Below are positions 35,999 to 45,444 of a stretch of 64,000 nt of DNA, piece after piece (the first letter of the stretch is position 1; each line of letters starts with the position of its first letter). Position numbers and translations under genes: made by a program. The stretch is taken from positions 1,054,001 to 1,118,000 of the forward strand of contig NZ_VFPN01000001.1 in assembly GCF_006716695.1 (NCBI RefSeq). Direction: 5' to 3'. The notes beneath the pieces are model-generated. The model searched no databases, was not told the DNA's origin, and was given only the letters and a program-made list of their open reading frames with translations. The stretch is from Klugiella xanthotipulae (GTDB lineage Bacteria > Actinomycetota > Actinomycetes > Actinomycetales > Microbacteriaceae).

Positions 35999-36729
35999 GC
36001 CCCACCCGCACCCTCGCGACGGCCGGTCGCGTGCTCAACCAGGTGCGCCGCGACCCGCGCACGATTGCCCTGCTGCTCGTGGTACCCAGCCTTCTGATCG
36101 GCCTGATGGCCTGGATTTTTGTCGATACCACCACCTTTGAGCAGGTCGGTCCCGCGATGATCGCCCTGTTCCCCTTCGTGGTGATGTTCTTGGTCACCAG
36201 CATCACAACTCTGCGCGAGCGCCGCTCCGGCACGCTCGAACGACTGTTGACCATGCCGATGGGCAAGGCGGACTACATTCTCGGCTACGCCCTCGCCTTC
36301 GGGCTGCTCGCCATCGTGCAGAGCGCCATCGCGGCGGGTCTATCGCTCTGGCTCTACGGGCTTGAGATTGTGGAATCCGCGTGGCTGCTGCTCGTGGTGG
36401 CGATTGTTGACGCACTCCTCGGCTGCTGCCTGGGGCTGCTCGCGAGCGCGTTTGCCCGCACCGAGTTTCAGGTGATGCAGTTTATGCCGGTGTTCATTTT
36501 TCCGCAGATCCTGTTGGGTGGCATCCTGGTGCCCCGCGACCAGCTACCCGAGGTGCTCCGTGCGATCTCGGATTGGATGCCGCTGTCCTACGCCGTGGAC
36601 GCGATCAACGCCGTGTCAACGGGAGCCGAGGATGCCGGATACATCTGGCTACGCATCCTCATCATCGCCGCGTTCACGGTGGGCTCGATTGTGCTGGGCT
36701 CACTCACCCTGCGCCGACGCACGGCGTAG
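35995..36729 (+). CDS. ABC-2 transporter permease (DrrB/NodJ-like)
   Basis: 244 aa with six helices. The conserved segment TTLRERRSGTLERLLTMPMGKADYILGYAL matches the ABC-2 permease signature. QILLGGILVPRDQLPEVLRAISDWMPLSYAVDAI is the usual pre-final-helix motif. It is coupled to the ATPase by a 4-nt overlap. Its stop is 5 nt from that of the convergent glycosyltransferase. Confidence 0.92.
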   Translation: MSPTRTLATAGRVLNQVRRDPRTIALLLVVPSLLIGLMAWIFVDTTTFEQVGPAMIALFPFVVMFLVTSITTLRERRSGTLERLLTMPMGKADYILGYALAFGLLAIVQSAIAAGLSLWLYGLEIVESAWLLLVVAIVDALLGCCLGLLASAFARTEFQVMQFMPVFIFPQILLGGILVPRDQLPEVLRAISDWMPLSYAVDAINAVSTGAEDAGYIWLRILIIAAFTVGSIVLGSLTLRRRTA

Positions 36730-36734
36730 GGCTT

Positions 36735-37934
36735 CTATCCGCGGTAGAGCGCCTCGAAAGTGGAGATTGTGCTGTTGATGTCGTGCACCTTCACGCCGTC
36801 AAGGGAGGCCTTCTGCATGGCCAGGTACCGCTCGGGCGGAGCCGTCAGCACGCGCGTGAGCTTCTCGGCAAGGTCGTCCGAATCGCTCGGTTTGAAGAGG
36901 TAACCATTCTCGCCGTCGTGCACGAGGTGTGGCAGTGCCATCGCGTCGGCACACACCACCGGCAGACCCGACGCCATTGCCTCCATCGTGGCGATACTCT
37001 GCAACTCGGCAATCGACGGCATCGCCCACACCGACGCGTTGGTGTAGAAGCCGAGCAGTTGCTCCTCACTGACCCGGCCGTGGAACGTCACCCGGTCGGA
37101 GAGTCCCAGCTTCTGCGAGAGCGTGCGCAGGTTGTGATCCTGGTCGCCGCCACCCACAATATCGAGAGTGGCCCCGAGATCAGCGGGCAGTTTAGTCATG
37201 GCGCGCAGCAGCACGTCAATCTGCTTCTCCGAGGTGAGGCGGCCCACAAACAGCACGCGATTCTCGCTGCGCGGCTCCAGCCGGGCGGTGTAGTTGGCTG
37301 CCTCAATGCCACAGCTGATCGGGATTACCCCCGTGAGCCCACTGTGTAATTCGAGGAAGTCGGCGGCCTTCCTCGTGGGCGTGGTCACCGCGGAAGCCGT
37401 GTTGAAGACGCGGGCAGCGGACTTCCACTGCACGCGCACAAACCAGTCTTTCCAGGCGTTCGGGATGGTGGCAAAGTCGAGGATGTTCTCGGCCATAACG
37501 TGATTCGTGCCGATAATGCGGATGCCCCGCTTCTGCGCCTCTATCGCGAGCCCCCGACCAATCACAATGTGGGACTGGAAGTGCACAACATCGGGCTTTA
37601 CCCGGTTGAGCACGGCGCGGGCGCGGGCGCGGGCCGTCCACGGCAGCACAAAACGCAGCCAATCGTGCGGGTACCAGCGCCAGCTCGCCCAGCGGTGCAC
37701 TTTCATCCGCTCGCCCTCGATGGACTCGGTGAAGACACCCGTGCGGCTGTGCGTCACGGAGGGTGCCACGATGTGCACATCGTGCCCGCGGGCCACGAGA
37801 CCGGCGGCCAGGCGCTCGGCGAATCGGGCGGCCCCGTTGATATCCGGGTAAAACGTATCGCAGCCGATGAGGATACACAGTGGTGCCTCGGTGGGTGGGT
37901 GGGATGCTGGTGTGTGTGGTATTTGGTTCGTCAC
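36735..37934 (-). CDS. GT4-family glycosyltransferase
   Basis: 399 aa, GT-B fold. The N-terminal domain has the Gly-rich donor loop region (CDTFYPDINGAARFAERLAAGLVARGHDVHIVAPS). The C-terminal domain has VLFVGRLTSEKQIDVLLRAM and the EX7E pair in ELQSIATMEA. This is closest in style to actinobacterial mannosyltransferases of the PimB/PimC/MgtA type that build glycolipids, but the sugar and acceptor are inferred only. Confidence 0.88.
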   Translation of the reverse strand: MTNQIPHTPASHPPTEAPLCILIGCDTFYPDINGAARFAERLAAGLVARGHDVHIVAPSVTHSRTGVFTESIEGERMKVHRWASWRWYPHDWLRFVLPWTARARARAVLNRVKPDVVHFQSHIVIGRGLAIEAQKRGIRIIGTNHVMAENILDFATIPNAWKDWFVRVQWKSAARVFNTASAVTTPTRKAADFLELHSGLTGVIPISCGIEAANYTARLEPRSENRVLFVGRLTSEKQIDVLLRAMTKLPADLGATLDIVGGGDQDHNLRTLSQKLGLSDRVTFHGRVSEEQLLGFYTNASVWAMPSIAELQSIATMEAMASGLPVVCADAMALPHLVHDGENGYLFKPSDSDDLAEKLTRVLTAPPERYLAMQKASLDGVKVHDINSTISTFEALYRG

Positions 37935-38088
37935 AGTACTTGTACTTCTTGATATCGAGCCGGCCTGGGGAATTACCCAGACCTGCTGAGTCTACCGTGC
38001 TGATCTGCACAGTCGGAGGCGCTGGCATCATACTGTGGTGCCATATTTTCCGCCCGCAGGGTGGGGCGGGGCGGGGCGACCGGGTGAC

Positions 38089-38110
38089 TTTTGTCTCCCC
38101 GGAGACCAAA
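38089..38110. terminator. Small inverted repeat between glycosyltransferase and effector remnant
   Basis: GTCTCC-cc-GGAGAC (38093-38098 with 38101-38106), flanked by T and A runs on the two sides. It could be a weak terminator in either direction. The remaining spacer (37935-38216) holds a G-rich run at 38061-38078 and no gene. Confidence 0.4.
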
Positions 38111-38216
38111 AGGGGTACAGACGACCACAACCACCGGCAGTATGAGCATCTTTTGATGTTGGCTTATATGCCCCATATACTCGGGGCTATGTTTAGGGGG
38201 CCGGACAATTTAGCCG

Positions 38217-39248
38217 GTGTCAGTAGTGCCCATAGCGTTTAGCGAGACCGCAGCCAACACCCTCATCACCACCGCGGAAACCGCGGCGTTGGTGCTGCGG
38301 CAGCAGGCGATACCCAGGAGCGCAGCCGTGACTCACGCCATGACCAATTTCTCTGGCGGCTACGCGAAGCTCTTCACGACCGCCGCCGTGACCGAGGCCG
38401 AAGACCGTGCCCGACTCGCACGGATACGAGAAGAATTGGCCGAGCAGGTCACCGAGGTGAAACGGGTTGCGCAGAAAGAGAACGAACGCCTCGACGCCCT
38501 GGCGGCGTGGGAGGCCCGGGAAGCCGAACGGGATAAAGACCCGTACCGGCTCCCGTCAATCACCCGCGGGAGCCCGTTAGATGCGGACCCGAAACCGTCA
38601 GATTACCCGAACGCACCACCCACGGTATCCGCCGCGTTCAGTCCCCGAGACCGCAGACGCATCACCGGGGCGGGTGCTGGCGCTGTCGGTGGCACATCGT
38701 CGGCAGACCCGGCCCGGTTGCGGTATTTCGTCACGAACTCCGGCACGCACAACACGGCGATGACGAACGAACAGGTACGGGTGAAGAGTGCGTGGGCGGC
38801 GTTTACCGCGTCCTGCTCGTGGGTGCCCACCGAGGCGGTGACATTCATTAGCGGGTTTGAACGGCTCATAACGGAGAATACCGACGACGCCACCTGGATC
38901 GGCCACGTCGCCGACGCCTTCGAGAAGGCCGGGACAGGTTCACTGAGCGACTTCGACGTGGCACGAGCCGTTGACCAGAACCGACCAGGCACCGTTGAAG
39001 CGTTACTCGTGGGCGGAAACCTCACCCCCGAGCAGGTCGCCGCCGCCTGGGAGCTCCTGGCAAACAACCCGAACGTGGATACCGATGCGCTCCTACGGAA
39101 GTATGCGGATGTCTTTGGGTCGCTGGATGGGCTACCCGCCGCCGCTCGGGTGCAGGCGAATCAATACCGCGCGCCGGGGCTACTGAAAGCAGTTGAAGCA
39201 GAACTAGCCGCGGCGCGCCTTGGACCAGGATTGAACGACCGCCTGCAC
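38217..39248 (+). pseudogene. Probable type VII-associated effector/TPR-like protein, truncated by an IS30-family element
   Basis: The frame codes for about 344 native residues, then runs into the inverted repeat of the IS and stops inside it at 39365. An N-terminal helical part has a coiled-coil at about 55-105 (EDRARLARIREELAEQVTEVK). A second helical part contains LTPEQVAAAWELLANNPN and FGSLDGLPAAARVQANQYRAP. The latter resembles the NTDGVPAWARDxANR segment that precedes C-terminal catalytic domains in actinobacterial secreted proteins near T7SS. The C-terminal domain is missing. Start GTG 38217 or 38226, no clear ribosome site. The assignment is by remembered pattern only. Confidence 0.5.
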
Positions 39249-39275
39249 TGGTGGTGTCATAGCGTGGTAGCAACA
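39249..39275 (+). repeat. Left terminal inverted repeat of the IS30 element
   Basis: Matches the reverse complement of 40316-40342 except for a few central bases (CATAGC against CAATTC). Confidence 0.88.
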
Positions 39276-39282
39276 GGGAGGG

Positions 39283-40333
39283 GTGTTGCTGATGTTTCCG
39301 CGACGGCAGTTAACGTTTCAGGACAGGGCAGAGAACGCGGTTGGGCTCAAGCGTGGGTTGAGTGATCGTGAGATTGGTGAGTTGATCGGTCGTGACCGGT
39401 CCGTGGTTTGGCGTGAGCGTTCCCGGAACTCGTTGGAAAGCGGCCGGTATCGCCCCCGTGAGCGCGGATGTGCGGGCGCAGCGTCGGCGTTCCCGTCCGC
39501 AACAGCATCGTATTGACGCGGTACCAGCATTACGGGCCCGGGTGCGGGCTGATCTTTGGGCGTCCAGGACGCCGCGTCAGATCGCGGGGAGGTTGCGTGT
39601 GGAGGTCAGGAACGGTTGTGTGGGACTCATGGAAAACTCACCCACCGCTGAGGGACTAACGGTGTCTCACGAAGCGATCTACCGCTGGATTTATGCTCAT
39701 CCGAAAGGCGAGCTCGCCAGAGAGGGCATCCTCCTGCGATCGAAACAGACGAGGCGGAAGCGGCGGGTTCCGCCCGGTGAACGCACCGGAGGGCGCATTA
39801 TCGGGATGGTATCCATAGATGACCGGCCCGAGGCGGCTTCTGACCGGCGGGTGCCCGGCGCGTGGGAAGGAGACCTCATTATCGGAGCACACGGTTCAAC
39901 CGCAGCCGTCACGTTAGTGGAGCGTCACTCCCGATACGTCATCATCCTCGGGCTTCCCGAGGGAAAGAACGCTGACGGAGTCGCTGATGTCCTCATCGAC
40001 CGGGTGAGTGATCTCCCGAAGCATTTACGGGGCTCGCTGACCTGGGACCAAGGAACCGAGATGGCCCGTCACGCGCAACTCACACTCGCGACCGAACTCC
40101 CCGTGTACTTCGCGCATCCCCGGTCACCCTGGGAACGCCCGAGTAACGAGAACACGAACGGACTCATCAGAGAATATCTCCCCAAAGGCACCGAGATCAC
40201 CTCGCACCAACCCTACCTAGACGCGATCGCTGACGAGCTAAACAACCGACCCCGACAAACGCTCGGGTTCTACACACCCAAAGAAATCTTCCAACAGCTA
40301 CTCACCAAACCAGTTGTTGCTACCACGAATTGA
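39283..40333 (+). pseudogene. IS30-family transposase, frameshifted
   Basis: The N-terminal HTH (AENAVGLKRGLSDREIGELIGRDRSVVWRER) is in one frame from about 39283. The catalytic DDE domain is in the +1 frame and runs to the TGA at 40331-40333. The switch fits a run of five C at 39453-39457: with four C the protein reads GRYRPVSADVRAQRRR, as in intact IS30 transposases. Catalytic parts include WEGDLIIGAHGSTAAVTLVERHSRY, LTWDQGTEMARH and SPWERPSNENTNGLIREYLPKGTEI. It is either a dead gene, a sequencing error in the C-run or +1 frameshifting. Confidence 0.88.
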
Positions 40334-40342
40334 CACCACCAG
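40316..40342 (+). repeat. Right terminal inverted repeat of the IS30 element
   Basis: Partner of 39249-39275. It includes the transposase stop codon, so the gene ends inside the repeat. Confidence 0.88.
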
Positions 40343-40747
40343 GGACTCACCTGGCAAGAAGCGAAAGCCAGCACACAGAAAATTGAATTGGAAATCGTAG
40401 AAACGATTCCGAAAGACATGGTTGCGAGGGTCGTACAGGATGGAACTGGAATACTCCTGCGATGCGGTGAGACACAGCAAAACTGGAACGGTGCCACTAC
40501 CGTAACAGTAGTGGCAGGTATTGAAATTGAAACAGCCATAAAGGCAATAGAGAACCACTACCAGAACAGCGAATTCACTGTTGGGAACCGACTGGATGTC
40601 TCGGGCCATTACGAAGTTGGGCTGGTAGCCCCAGACGAAATGGAAAACTACCTCATTGGCGAGGACGATCCGAATACGATCCGAATTGATTCGGGTTCTA
40701 CCTGCTTCACGCTCCCGGAGGGTGTCTACCCGGGCGGAACGTTCTGA
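40343..40747 (+). pseudogene. C-terminal remnant of a lipoprotein-like (possible immunity) protein
   Basis: Immediately after the right IS end an open frame of 134 codons begins with no start (GLTWQEAKASTQKIELEIVETIPKD), an internal sequence rather than an N-terminus. The rest (LLRCGETQQNWNGATTV..., ending SGSTCFTLPEGVYPGGTF) looks like the mature part of small actinobacterial lipoproteins encoded beside T7SS-type effectors. The signal peptide and lipobox are missing. TTG 40388 could restart translation but without a ribosome site. Identification is by remembered pattern. Confidence 0.5.
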
Positions 40748-40773
40748 CCCGGTGCGACAGGTTTGCCTCGGCC

Positions 40774-41901
40774 CTACCCCGGCCGCCGCGTCGAGGCGGT
40801 CACCGTAAACGTCCTGTCCCGAGTCACCTGGCGCGTGGGGCCGATGGCTCGCTCCAGCGCAGGCCGGTAACCGAGGTGGCTGTTGTACACGGTCCACAGC
40901 TCACCGCCGGGACGCAACACCCGCGCCGCGTGGGCGAACAGCTTGTGGGCGATCCCCGCGTGCACGGTCGCCCCGATGTGGAAGGGCGGATTCAGCAGGA
41001 TCAGGTCGGCCGAGGAATCCGGCTGCCCGTCAAGCCCATCGTCCCGCACGACCGTCACCCGGTCGGCCACACCGTTGTGCTGGACGGTCTCCCGGGCGGA
41101 GAGTACGGCCGCTGCGGAGTGATCGGTGGCGATCACGGAGACCACGGGCCGTCGCCGGGCCAGCACCCCGGTGCCACAGCCCAGGTCGATCACGCGGCGA
41201 GCCGACGGCAGGGCCCCGTCGATCACGCCGAGCAGTAGACGACTGCCGGGGTCAATGCGCGGCCCGCCAAAAGCCGCGCCGTACGCCCAGACCTCAATGC
41301 CGAGGGCACCGTCCACCCGACGACGGGGGAACGGGTCGGTGGCGGGGATGCCGGGGAGGGCATCCCGGGCCACCAGGAGCCGAGATTTCTGCCGCGCCCG
41401 GCTAGCCAGAACCGACCCGAAGTGGCGTCCGAGCACATCGTTCATGGCGAGGGTGAGGTGTTTGAGGCGGCCACCCGCGTAGAGCGTGGCCCCGGGGGCG
41501 TGGCGCGCAACGGCCCCGGCGATCTCGTCGAGGGCGTCCAGGCTGCGGGGCAGCTGGAGCAGCACCAGACGGGCGCCTCGGAGCAGGTCGCCGCCGAGGG
41601 GGAGATTCTCGAAGCGCACCGGGTCGATCCCCACGCGCCCGGCGTTGAGGGCGAGAGCCCGCTCCCCACTCAGGCCGTCCTGGTGCACACGCAGCGGCTG
41701 GGTGGCGGTGGGGAGTTCGTGCAGCAGCCCCAGCGTCAACGCGCCGTAGCGGTCGCCAATCACCACGGTATCCCGCGCACTGAGCCCCGCCCACACCGCC
41801 GCAGTCTCGTCCAGGAGAAGGCGGTCGGTGCCATCCACGGCGTACAGGTTGGCGGCCTCCACGTCGGGAAAGCGACGCAGGGCCTCGAAGGGAAACGTCA
41901 T
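40774..41901 (-). CDS. Class I SAM methyltransferase, RsmC/RlmG-like
   Basis: 375 aa. The N-terminal half is a degenerate Rossmann repeat (about 1-190), the C-terminal half an active SAM domain with VIDLGCGTGVLA and the catalytic LLNPPFHIG motif found in N2-guanine rRNA methyltransferases. It probably modifies rRNA; the position is not predictable. Its ATG overlaps the hspR stop (ATGA), so it is translated with the heat-shock repressor, an unusual partnership. Confidence 0.85.
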   Translation of the reverse strand: MTFPFEALRRFPDVEAANLYAVDGTDRLLLDETAAVWAGLSARDTVVIGDRYGALTLGLLHELPTATQPLRVHQDGLSGERALALNAGRVGIDPVRFENLPLGGDLLRGARLVLLQLPRSLDALDEIAGAVARHAPGATLYAGGRLKHLTLAMNDVLGRHFGSVLASRARQKSRLLVARDALPGIPATDPFPRRRVDGALGIEVWAYGAAFGGPRIDPGSRLLLGVIDGALPSARRVIDLGCGTGVLARRRPVVSVIATDHSAAAVLSARETVQHNGVADRVTVVRDDGLDGQPDSSADLILLNPPFHIGATVHAGIAHKLFAHAARVLRPGGELWTVYNSHLGYRPALERAIGPTRQVTRDRTFTVTASTRRPG

Positions 41902-42311
41902 CGGGGGGTGGGCCGCCAGACCACAATCTCGGTGCGGCGCTGCGTGCGGGTGCCGTGACGCATCGAGACCACATCACCGGCGGAACCGGCAGCAAACACG
42001 CGGCTGCCCGGGCGGTTAAGCAATTCGTCGCTGAGGGCCGTTTCGAGTTCACGCACACGAGCCTGTAGGCCCGTGACCTGGTTCTCCAGGTCGATGATGC
42101 GACGGATGCCCTCCAACGAGATCCCCTCAGCGCTCAGACGGGCAACCTCCCGCAACTGGGCGATGTCGCGCAGTGAGTATCGTCGAGATTTTCCCGCCGT
42201 ACGCTGGGGCGACACGAGGCCAAGCCGATCGTATTGCCGCAGGGTCTGCGGGTGCATCTCGGCGAGCTCAGCGGCCATCGCAATAGCGAATACCGGCGAG
42301 TTCTCATCCAT
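41898..42311 (-). CDS. hspR: Heat-shock repressor HspR (MerR family)
   Basis: 137 aa. The MerR HTH and wing read FAIAMAAELAEMHPQTLRQYDRLGLVSPQRTAGKSRRYSLRDIAQLREV, the characteristic HspR form. A short coiled-coil (ENQVTGLQARVRELETAL) follows. HspR binds HAIR sites together with DnaK. HAIR elements occur at clpB and twice at dnaK in this window. The gene is about 7 kb from dnaK-grpE-dnaJ, whereas in Streptomyces it ends that operon. No HAIR is visible directly upstream. Confidence 0.92.
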   Translation of the reverse strand: MDENSPVFAIAMAAELAEMHPQTLRQYDRLGLVSPQRTAGKSRRYSLRDIAQLREVARLSAEGISLEGIRRIIDLENQVTGLQARVRELETALSDELLNRPGSRVFAAGSAGDVVSMRHGTRTQRRTEIVVWRPTPR

Positions 42312-42385
42312 TCACCTAGGATACGCGGCCCCACAAATTTCCGCGCTCTTCAGAAGGAACTTGGCCGGCCCCAGAACACACAACG

Positions 42386-42425
42386 AATCTCGGTCTGGAG
42401 GAGCGTTCTCCCCCAGACCGAGATT
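42386..42425. terminator. Long stem-loop between permease and hspR
   Basis: Perfect 13-bp stem (42386-42398 with 42413-42425), 14-nt loop. It is the second of two tandem structures downstream of the minus-strand permease. Confidence 0.75.
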
Positions 42426-42436
42426 CCCGATCGCAC

Positions 42437-42460
42437 CCCGGGTGAGAAAACTCACCCGGG
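42437..42460. terminator. Perfect hairpin terminator after the amino-acid permease
   Basis: CCCGGGTGAG-aaaa-CTCACCCGGG, 10-bp stem, 31 nt downstream of the permease stop. Its core GGGTGAG-A(4/5)-CTCAC also occurs downstream of clpB at 7061-7075. Confidence 0.85.
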
Positions 42461-42490
42461 TCGGCTACTCTTCAACAGCCCGCGAAACCC

Positions 42491-43981
42491 CTACCGTTCC
42501 TCCCGGGAGGCAACGGCCGGATCGGACTCATCCGGGTGGACGGATACCCCCTCGCTCTCCGCGGCCGAATCCGCTACCGCCGCGGCCGCCCACTCCGCCT
42601 CATCACGCTGCCGCGCCGCCGCGCGCGACGTCCGCGTAACGTAGAACATGAGCGTCACGAGCAGCACCGCCGGGATACCAAAAACGAGCGTCATCTGGAA
42701 GTCCGGGATAAACACCGTCGTCACGAGAATCGCCACCATCATCACAATGCCCACGATGGTGAGTAACGGGTGGAACGGCATCCGAAACTCCAGCTTCTCG
42801 CCGTCACGCTTCACCTGCCGACGGAAGAACCAGTGCGTCACAAAGATCATCAGCCAGGTGAACATGGCCCCGAACATCGAGATCGCCATCATGAACGTAA
42901 ACGCCGTTGCGGGCCAGATCACGTACACAATCGTTGCAATCGCGATCCCTGCTGTTGACGCGATCAGGGCGTTCACGGGTGAGCCGTTGGGACGCAGCTT
43001 GCCGAGCGCCTTCGGCGCTTCGCCACTCCGGGACAGGCTGAACATCATCCGGGTGGAGATGTAGAGCTGGCTATTCATCGCCGAGAGCGCAGCGATAATC
43101 ACGATGAAGTTGAGTACACCATCCGCGAAGGGGATACCCACAAACTGCATGGCCGTCACAAACGGGCTACCCCCCGCCATCAGGTCACCCATCGGCACAA
43201 TCGCCACAATCAGCGTGAGCGTGAGGAAATAGAAGATCACGAGGCGGAAGATGGTGGATTTAAACGCCTTGCGCACCGCCTTCTGCGGGTTCTCGGCCTC
43301 GCCCGCGGCGACCGCGATCATCTCGATACTCAGGTAGCTAAAGATCGACAAGACCACCGCAAACCACATCCCGCTGATGCCGTTGGGGAAGAACCCGCCG
43401 CCCTCAAAGAGATTCTGGAAGCCCGACTGCGGCCGGTTCGCGCCAAACACGATGATCAGGCCCACCACAATAAACGCCAGAATCGCAAACACCTTGATGC
43501 TCGAAAACCAGTACTCCAGCGTGCCAAACGCCTTCACGTTCATGGTGTTCACCAGAATCAGCGCACCCGCAAACACGATCACCCAGACCCACGGCGGCAC
43601 ACCGGGAAACCAGAAGCCCATGTACTCGCCAATCGCCGTCACCTCGGTGCCCACCGCGAGCACGATACACGACCAGTACATGTAGCGCACCAGGTACCCG
43701 GCGAGCGGCCCGATGTAGTGCTCGGCGTAGGCCCCAAACGAGCCCGTCGTCGGGTGTTTAATAGTCATTTCGGCGAGAGCCGCCATGAGTAGCAGGGCCA
43801 CAATCCCACCGATGAGGTAGCTGAGGATGACGCTGGGCCCGGCAAACCCAATCGCAAACTTACTGCCCAGAAACAGGCCCGTACCGATCGCACCGCCGAG
43901 TGCGATCATCCCCATCTGTGCGGCGGTGAGCTGGCGTTTCAGCCCCTGCTCCCGCACCTGGATTTTCTTAAAATCGTTCAT
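42491..43981 (-). CDS. APC-family amino-acid permease
   Basis: 496 aa from ATG 43981 with AGGAGG 6 nt upstream. Twelve predicted helices; the first carries GMIALGGAIGTGLFLGSKFAI, the unwound substrate site of the AAT group. EMTIKHPTTGSFGAYAEHYIGP is also typical. The C-terminal tail is acidic. It follows the ald-kynB-kynU operon on the same strand but after a strong terminator. It may import tryptophan, kynurenine or alanine; the substrate is inferred from location only. Confidence 0.92.
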   Translation of the reverse strand: MNDFKKIQVREQGLKRQLTAAQMGMIALGGAIGTGLFLGSKFAIGFAGPSVILSYLIGGIVALLLMAALAEMTIKHPTTGSFGAYAEHYIGPLAGYLVRYMYWSCIVLAVGTEVTAIGEYMGFWFPGVPPWVWVIVFAGALILVNTMNVKAFGTLEYWFSSIKVFAILAFIVVGLIIVFGANRPQSGFQNLFEGGGFFPNGISGMWFAVVLSIFSYLSIEMIAVAAGEAENPQKAVRKAFKSTIFRLVIFYFLTLTLIVAIVPMGDLMAGGSPFVTAMQFVGIPFADGVLNFIVIIAALSAMNSQLYISTRMMFSLSRSGEAPKALGKLRPNGSPVNALIASTAGIAIATIVYVIWPATAFTFMMAISMFGAMFTWLMIFVTHWFFRRQVKRDGEKLEFRMPFHPLLTIVGIVMMVAILVTTVFIPDFQMTLVFGIPAVLLVTLMFYVTRTSRAAARQRDEAEWAAAAVADSAAESEGVSVHPDESDPAVASREER

Positions 43982-44099
43982 GACGACCTCCTTGTCGTGC
44001 AAAACACTGCGCTGGGGGGTGAGCTCACGGGTCGGCGCGCAACCGAACCCGCGCGTCCGCCGAAGCGGAGACCACGCAGTGATGCCTACGTGGTGGTAG

Positions 44100-44135
44100 C
44101 GGCTGCCGCCGCGGGGTAACCCGCGGCGGCAGCCG
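44100..44135 (-). terminator. Terminator of the ald-kynB-kynU operon
   Basis: 16-bp perfect GC stem (44100-44115 with 44120-44135) with a GTAA tetraloop, 8 nt downstream of the kynU stop. Confidence 0.9.
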
Positions 44136-44143
44136 GGCAGCGC

Positions 44144-45442
44144 CTAGGTAACGGCGTTGCGGCGGTGAAACTCGGGGGCATCCCACGACCGGGTGTCGAG
44201 GATATCGCGCAGGATCTCCACAGCATCCCACACATCCGCGTAGCCCAGGTACAGTGGCGTGACGCCGAAGCGCAGCACCTCGGGCTCGCGATAATCGCCG
44301 ATCACCCCGCGGGCGGTGAGCGCCTGGATGATCTGGTAACCATTGGGGTGCTCAAAGCTCACGTGGCTGCCGCGCACGGCGTGGTCCCGGGGGGTGATGA
44401 GGGTGAGCGGATGGTCGCCACACCGCTCCTCCACCAACCGAATAAACAGGTCGGTCAGGTCAAGCGAGACGCGGTGCAACTCTGCGGGGCTGGTCTGCAC
44501 GGTGACGTCCAGCCCGCACTCCACGAGCGCGAGCGACACAATCGGCTGGGTGCCACACAGGAAGCGACGAATACCAGCCTGCGGCTCGTAGTGCGTCTCC
44601 ATCTCGAACGGACGCGCGTGACCCCACCAGCCGGAGAGGGGCTGCCAGAAGCGGTCCTGGTGCGCGGCATTCACCCAGATGAACGCGGGCGAGCCGGGGC
44701 CCCCGTTGAGGTACTTGTACGTGCAGCCAACCGCGAAATCGGCCTTCGCCGCCGCAAGCTGAACATCCACCGCCCCGGCCGCGTGAGCCAGATCCCAGAT
44801 CGTGAGCACACCGTTCGCGTGGGCGTGGGCCGTGACCTTCTCCATGTTGTACATGGTGCCGGTGCGGTAGTTGACGTGCGAGAGCAGGCTCACCACCACA
44901 TCATCGGTGATGGCCTCCTGCCAGGGCAGGTCGGCATCAATCAGGCGCAGCTCGTACCCCTGGTCGAGGAACTCGATCAGACCCTCGGTGATGTAGACAT
45001 CCGTGGGGAAGTTGTCGCGCTCCGTCACGATGACGCGCCGCTCGGGGTGGTCCTCCTTCTGGATGCGCACCGCAGCCGCGAGCGCCTTAAAGATGTTGAG
45101 CGTGGTGGAGTCGGTCACGACAACCTCGCCATCACCTGCCCCGATCAGGCGGCCCAGCTTGTCACCGAGACGGGCGGGCAGATCAAACCAGCCAGCTGTG
45201 TTCCAGCTACGCACCAGATCGGTGCCCCACTCGGCGGTGATCACCTCGGCAGCGCGCTCCGCAGTACCGCGGGGGCGGGCCCCGAGCGAGTTACCGTCGA
45301 AGTAGAGCACACCCTCGGGTAGCTCAAACTGGTCGCGGAATCGGGCCAACGGGTTGACGGCGTCGGCGGCGACGCAGTCCTCACGGGTGAGGGGAGCCGT
45401 ACCGGCCGAGGCCGACACGGCGAAGGGTGATGCAGTTGTCAT
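44144..45442 (-). CDS. kynU: Kynureninase
   Basis: 432 aa PLP enzyme cleaving kynurenine to anthranilate and L-alanine. Conserved parts: [14 protein letters not shown] at the N-terminus, DNFPTDVYI, an Asp-His in [13 protein letters not shown] and the PLP lysine in [18 protein letters not shown]. The start ATG 45442 follows AGGAG and is 2 nt after the kynB stop. The alanine product is a substrate of the ald product from the same operon. Confidence 0.95.
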   Translation of the reverse strand: MTTASPFAVSASAGTAPLTREDCVAADAVNPLARFRDQFELPEGVLYFDGNSLGARPRGTAERAAEVITAEWGTDLVRSWNTAGWFDLPARLGDKLGRLIGAGDGEVVVTDSTTLNIFKALAAAVRIQKEDHPERRVIVTERDNFPTDVYITEGLIEFLDQGYELRLIDADLPWQEAITDDVVVSLLSHVNYRTGTMYNMEKVTAHAHANGVLTIWDLAHAAGAVDVQLAAAKADFAVGCTYKYLNGGPGSPAFIWVNAAHQDRFWQPLSGWWGHARPFEMETHYEPQAGIRRFLCGTQPIVSLALVECGLDVTVQTSPAELHRVSLDLTDLFIRLVEERCGDHPLTLITPRDHAVRGSHVSFEHPNGYQIIQALTARGVIGDYREPEVLRFGVTPLYLGYADVWDAVEILRDILDTRSWDAPEFHRRNAVT

Positions 45443-45444
45443 AG

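Larger units (their letters stand above)
39249..40342 (+). mobile_element. IS30-family insertion sequence
   Basis: 1094 bp bounded by 27-bp imperfect inverted repeats (39249-39275 and 40316-40342; about three to four mismatches in the centre) that start CTGGTGGTGTCA and end GTGGTAGCAAC. It carries one transposase gene, split by a frameshift. Flanking trinucleotides (GCA left, GGA right) do not form a target duplication, which suggests the element took part in a deletion after inserting. Confidence 0.88.
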
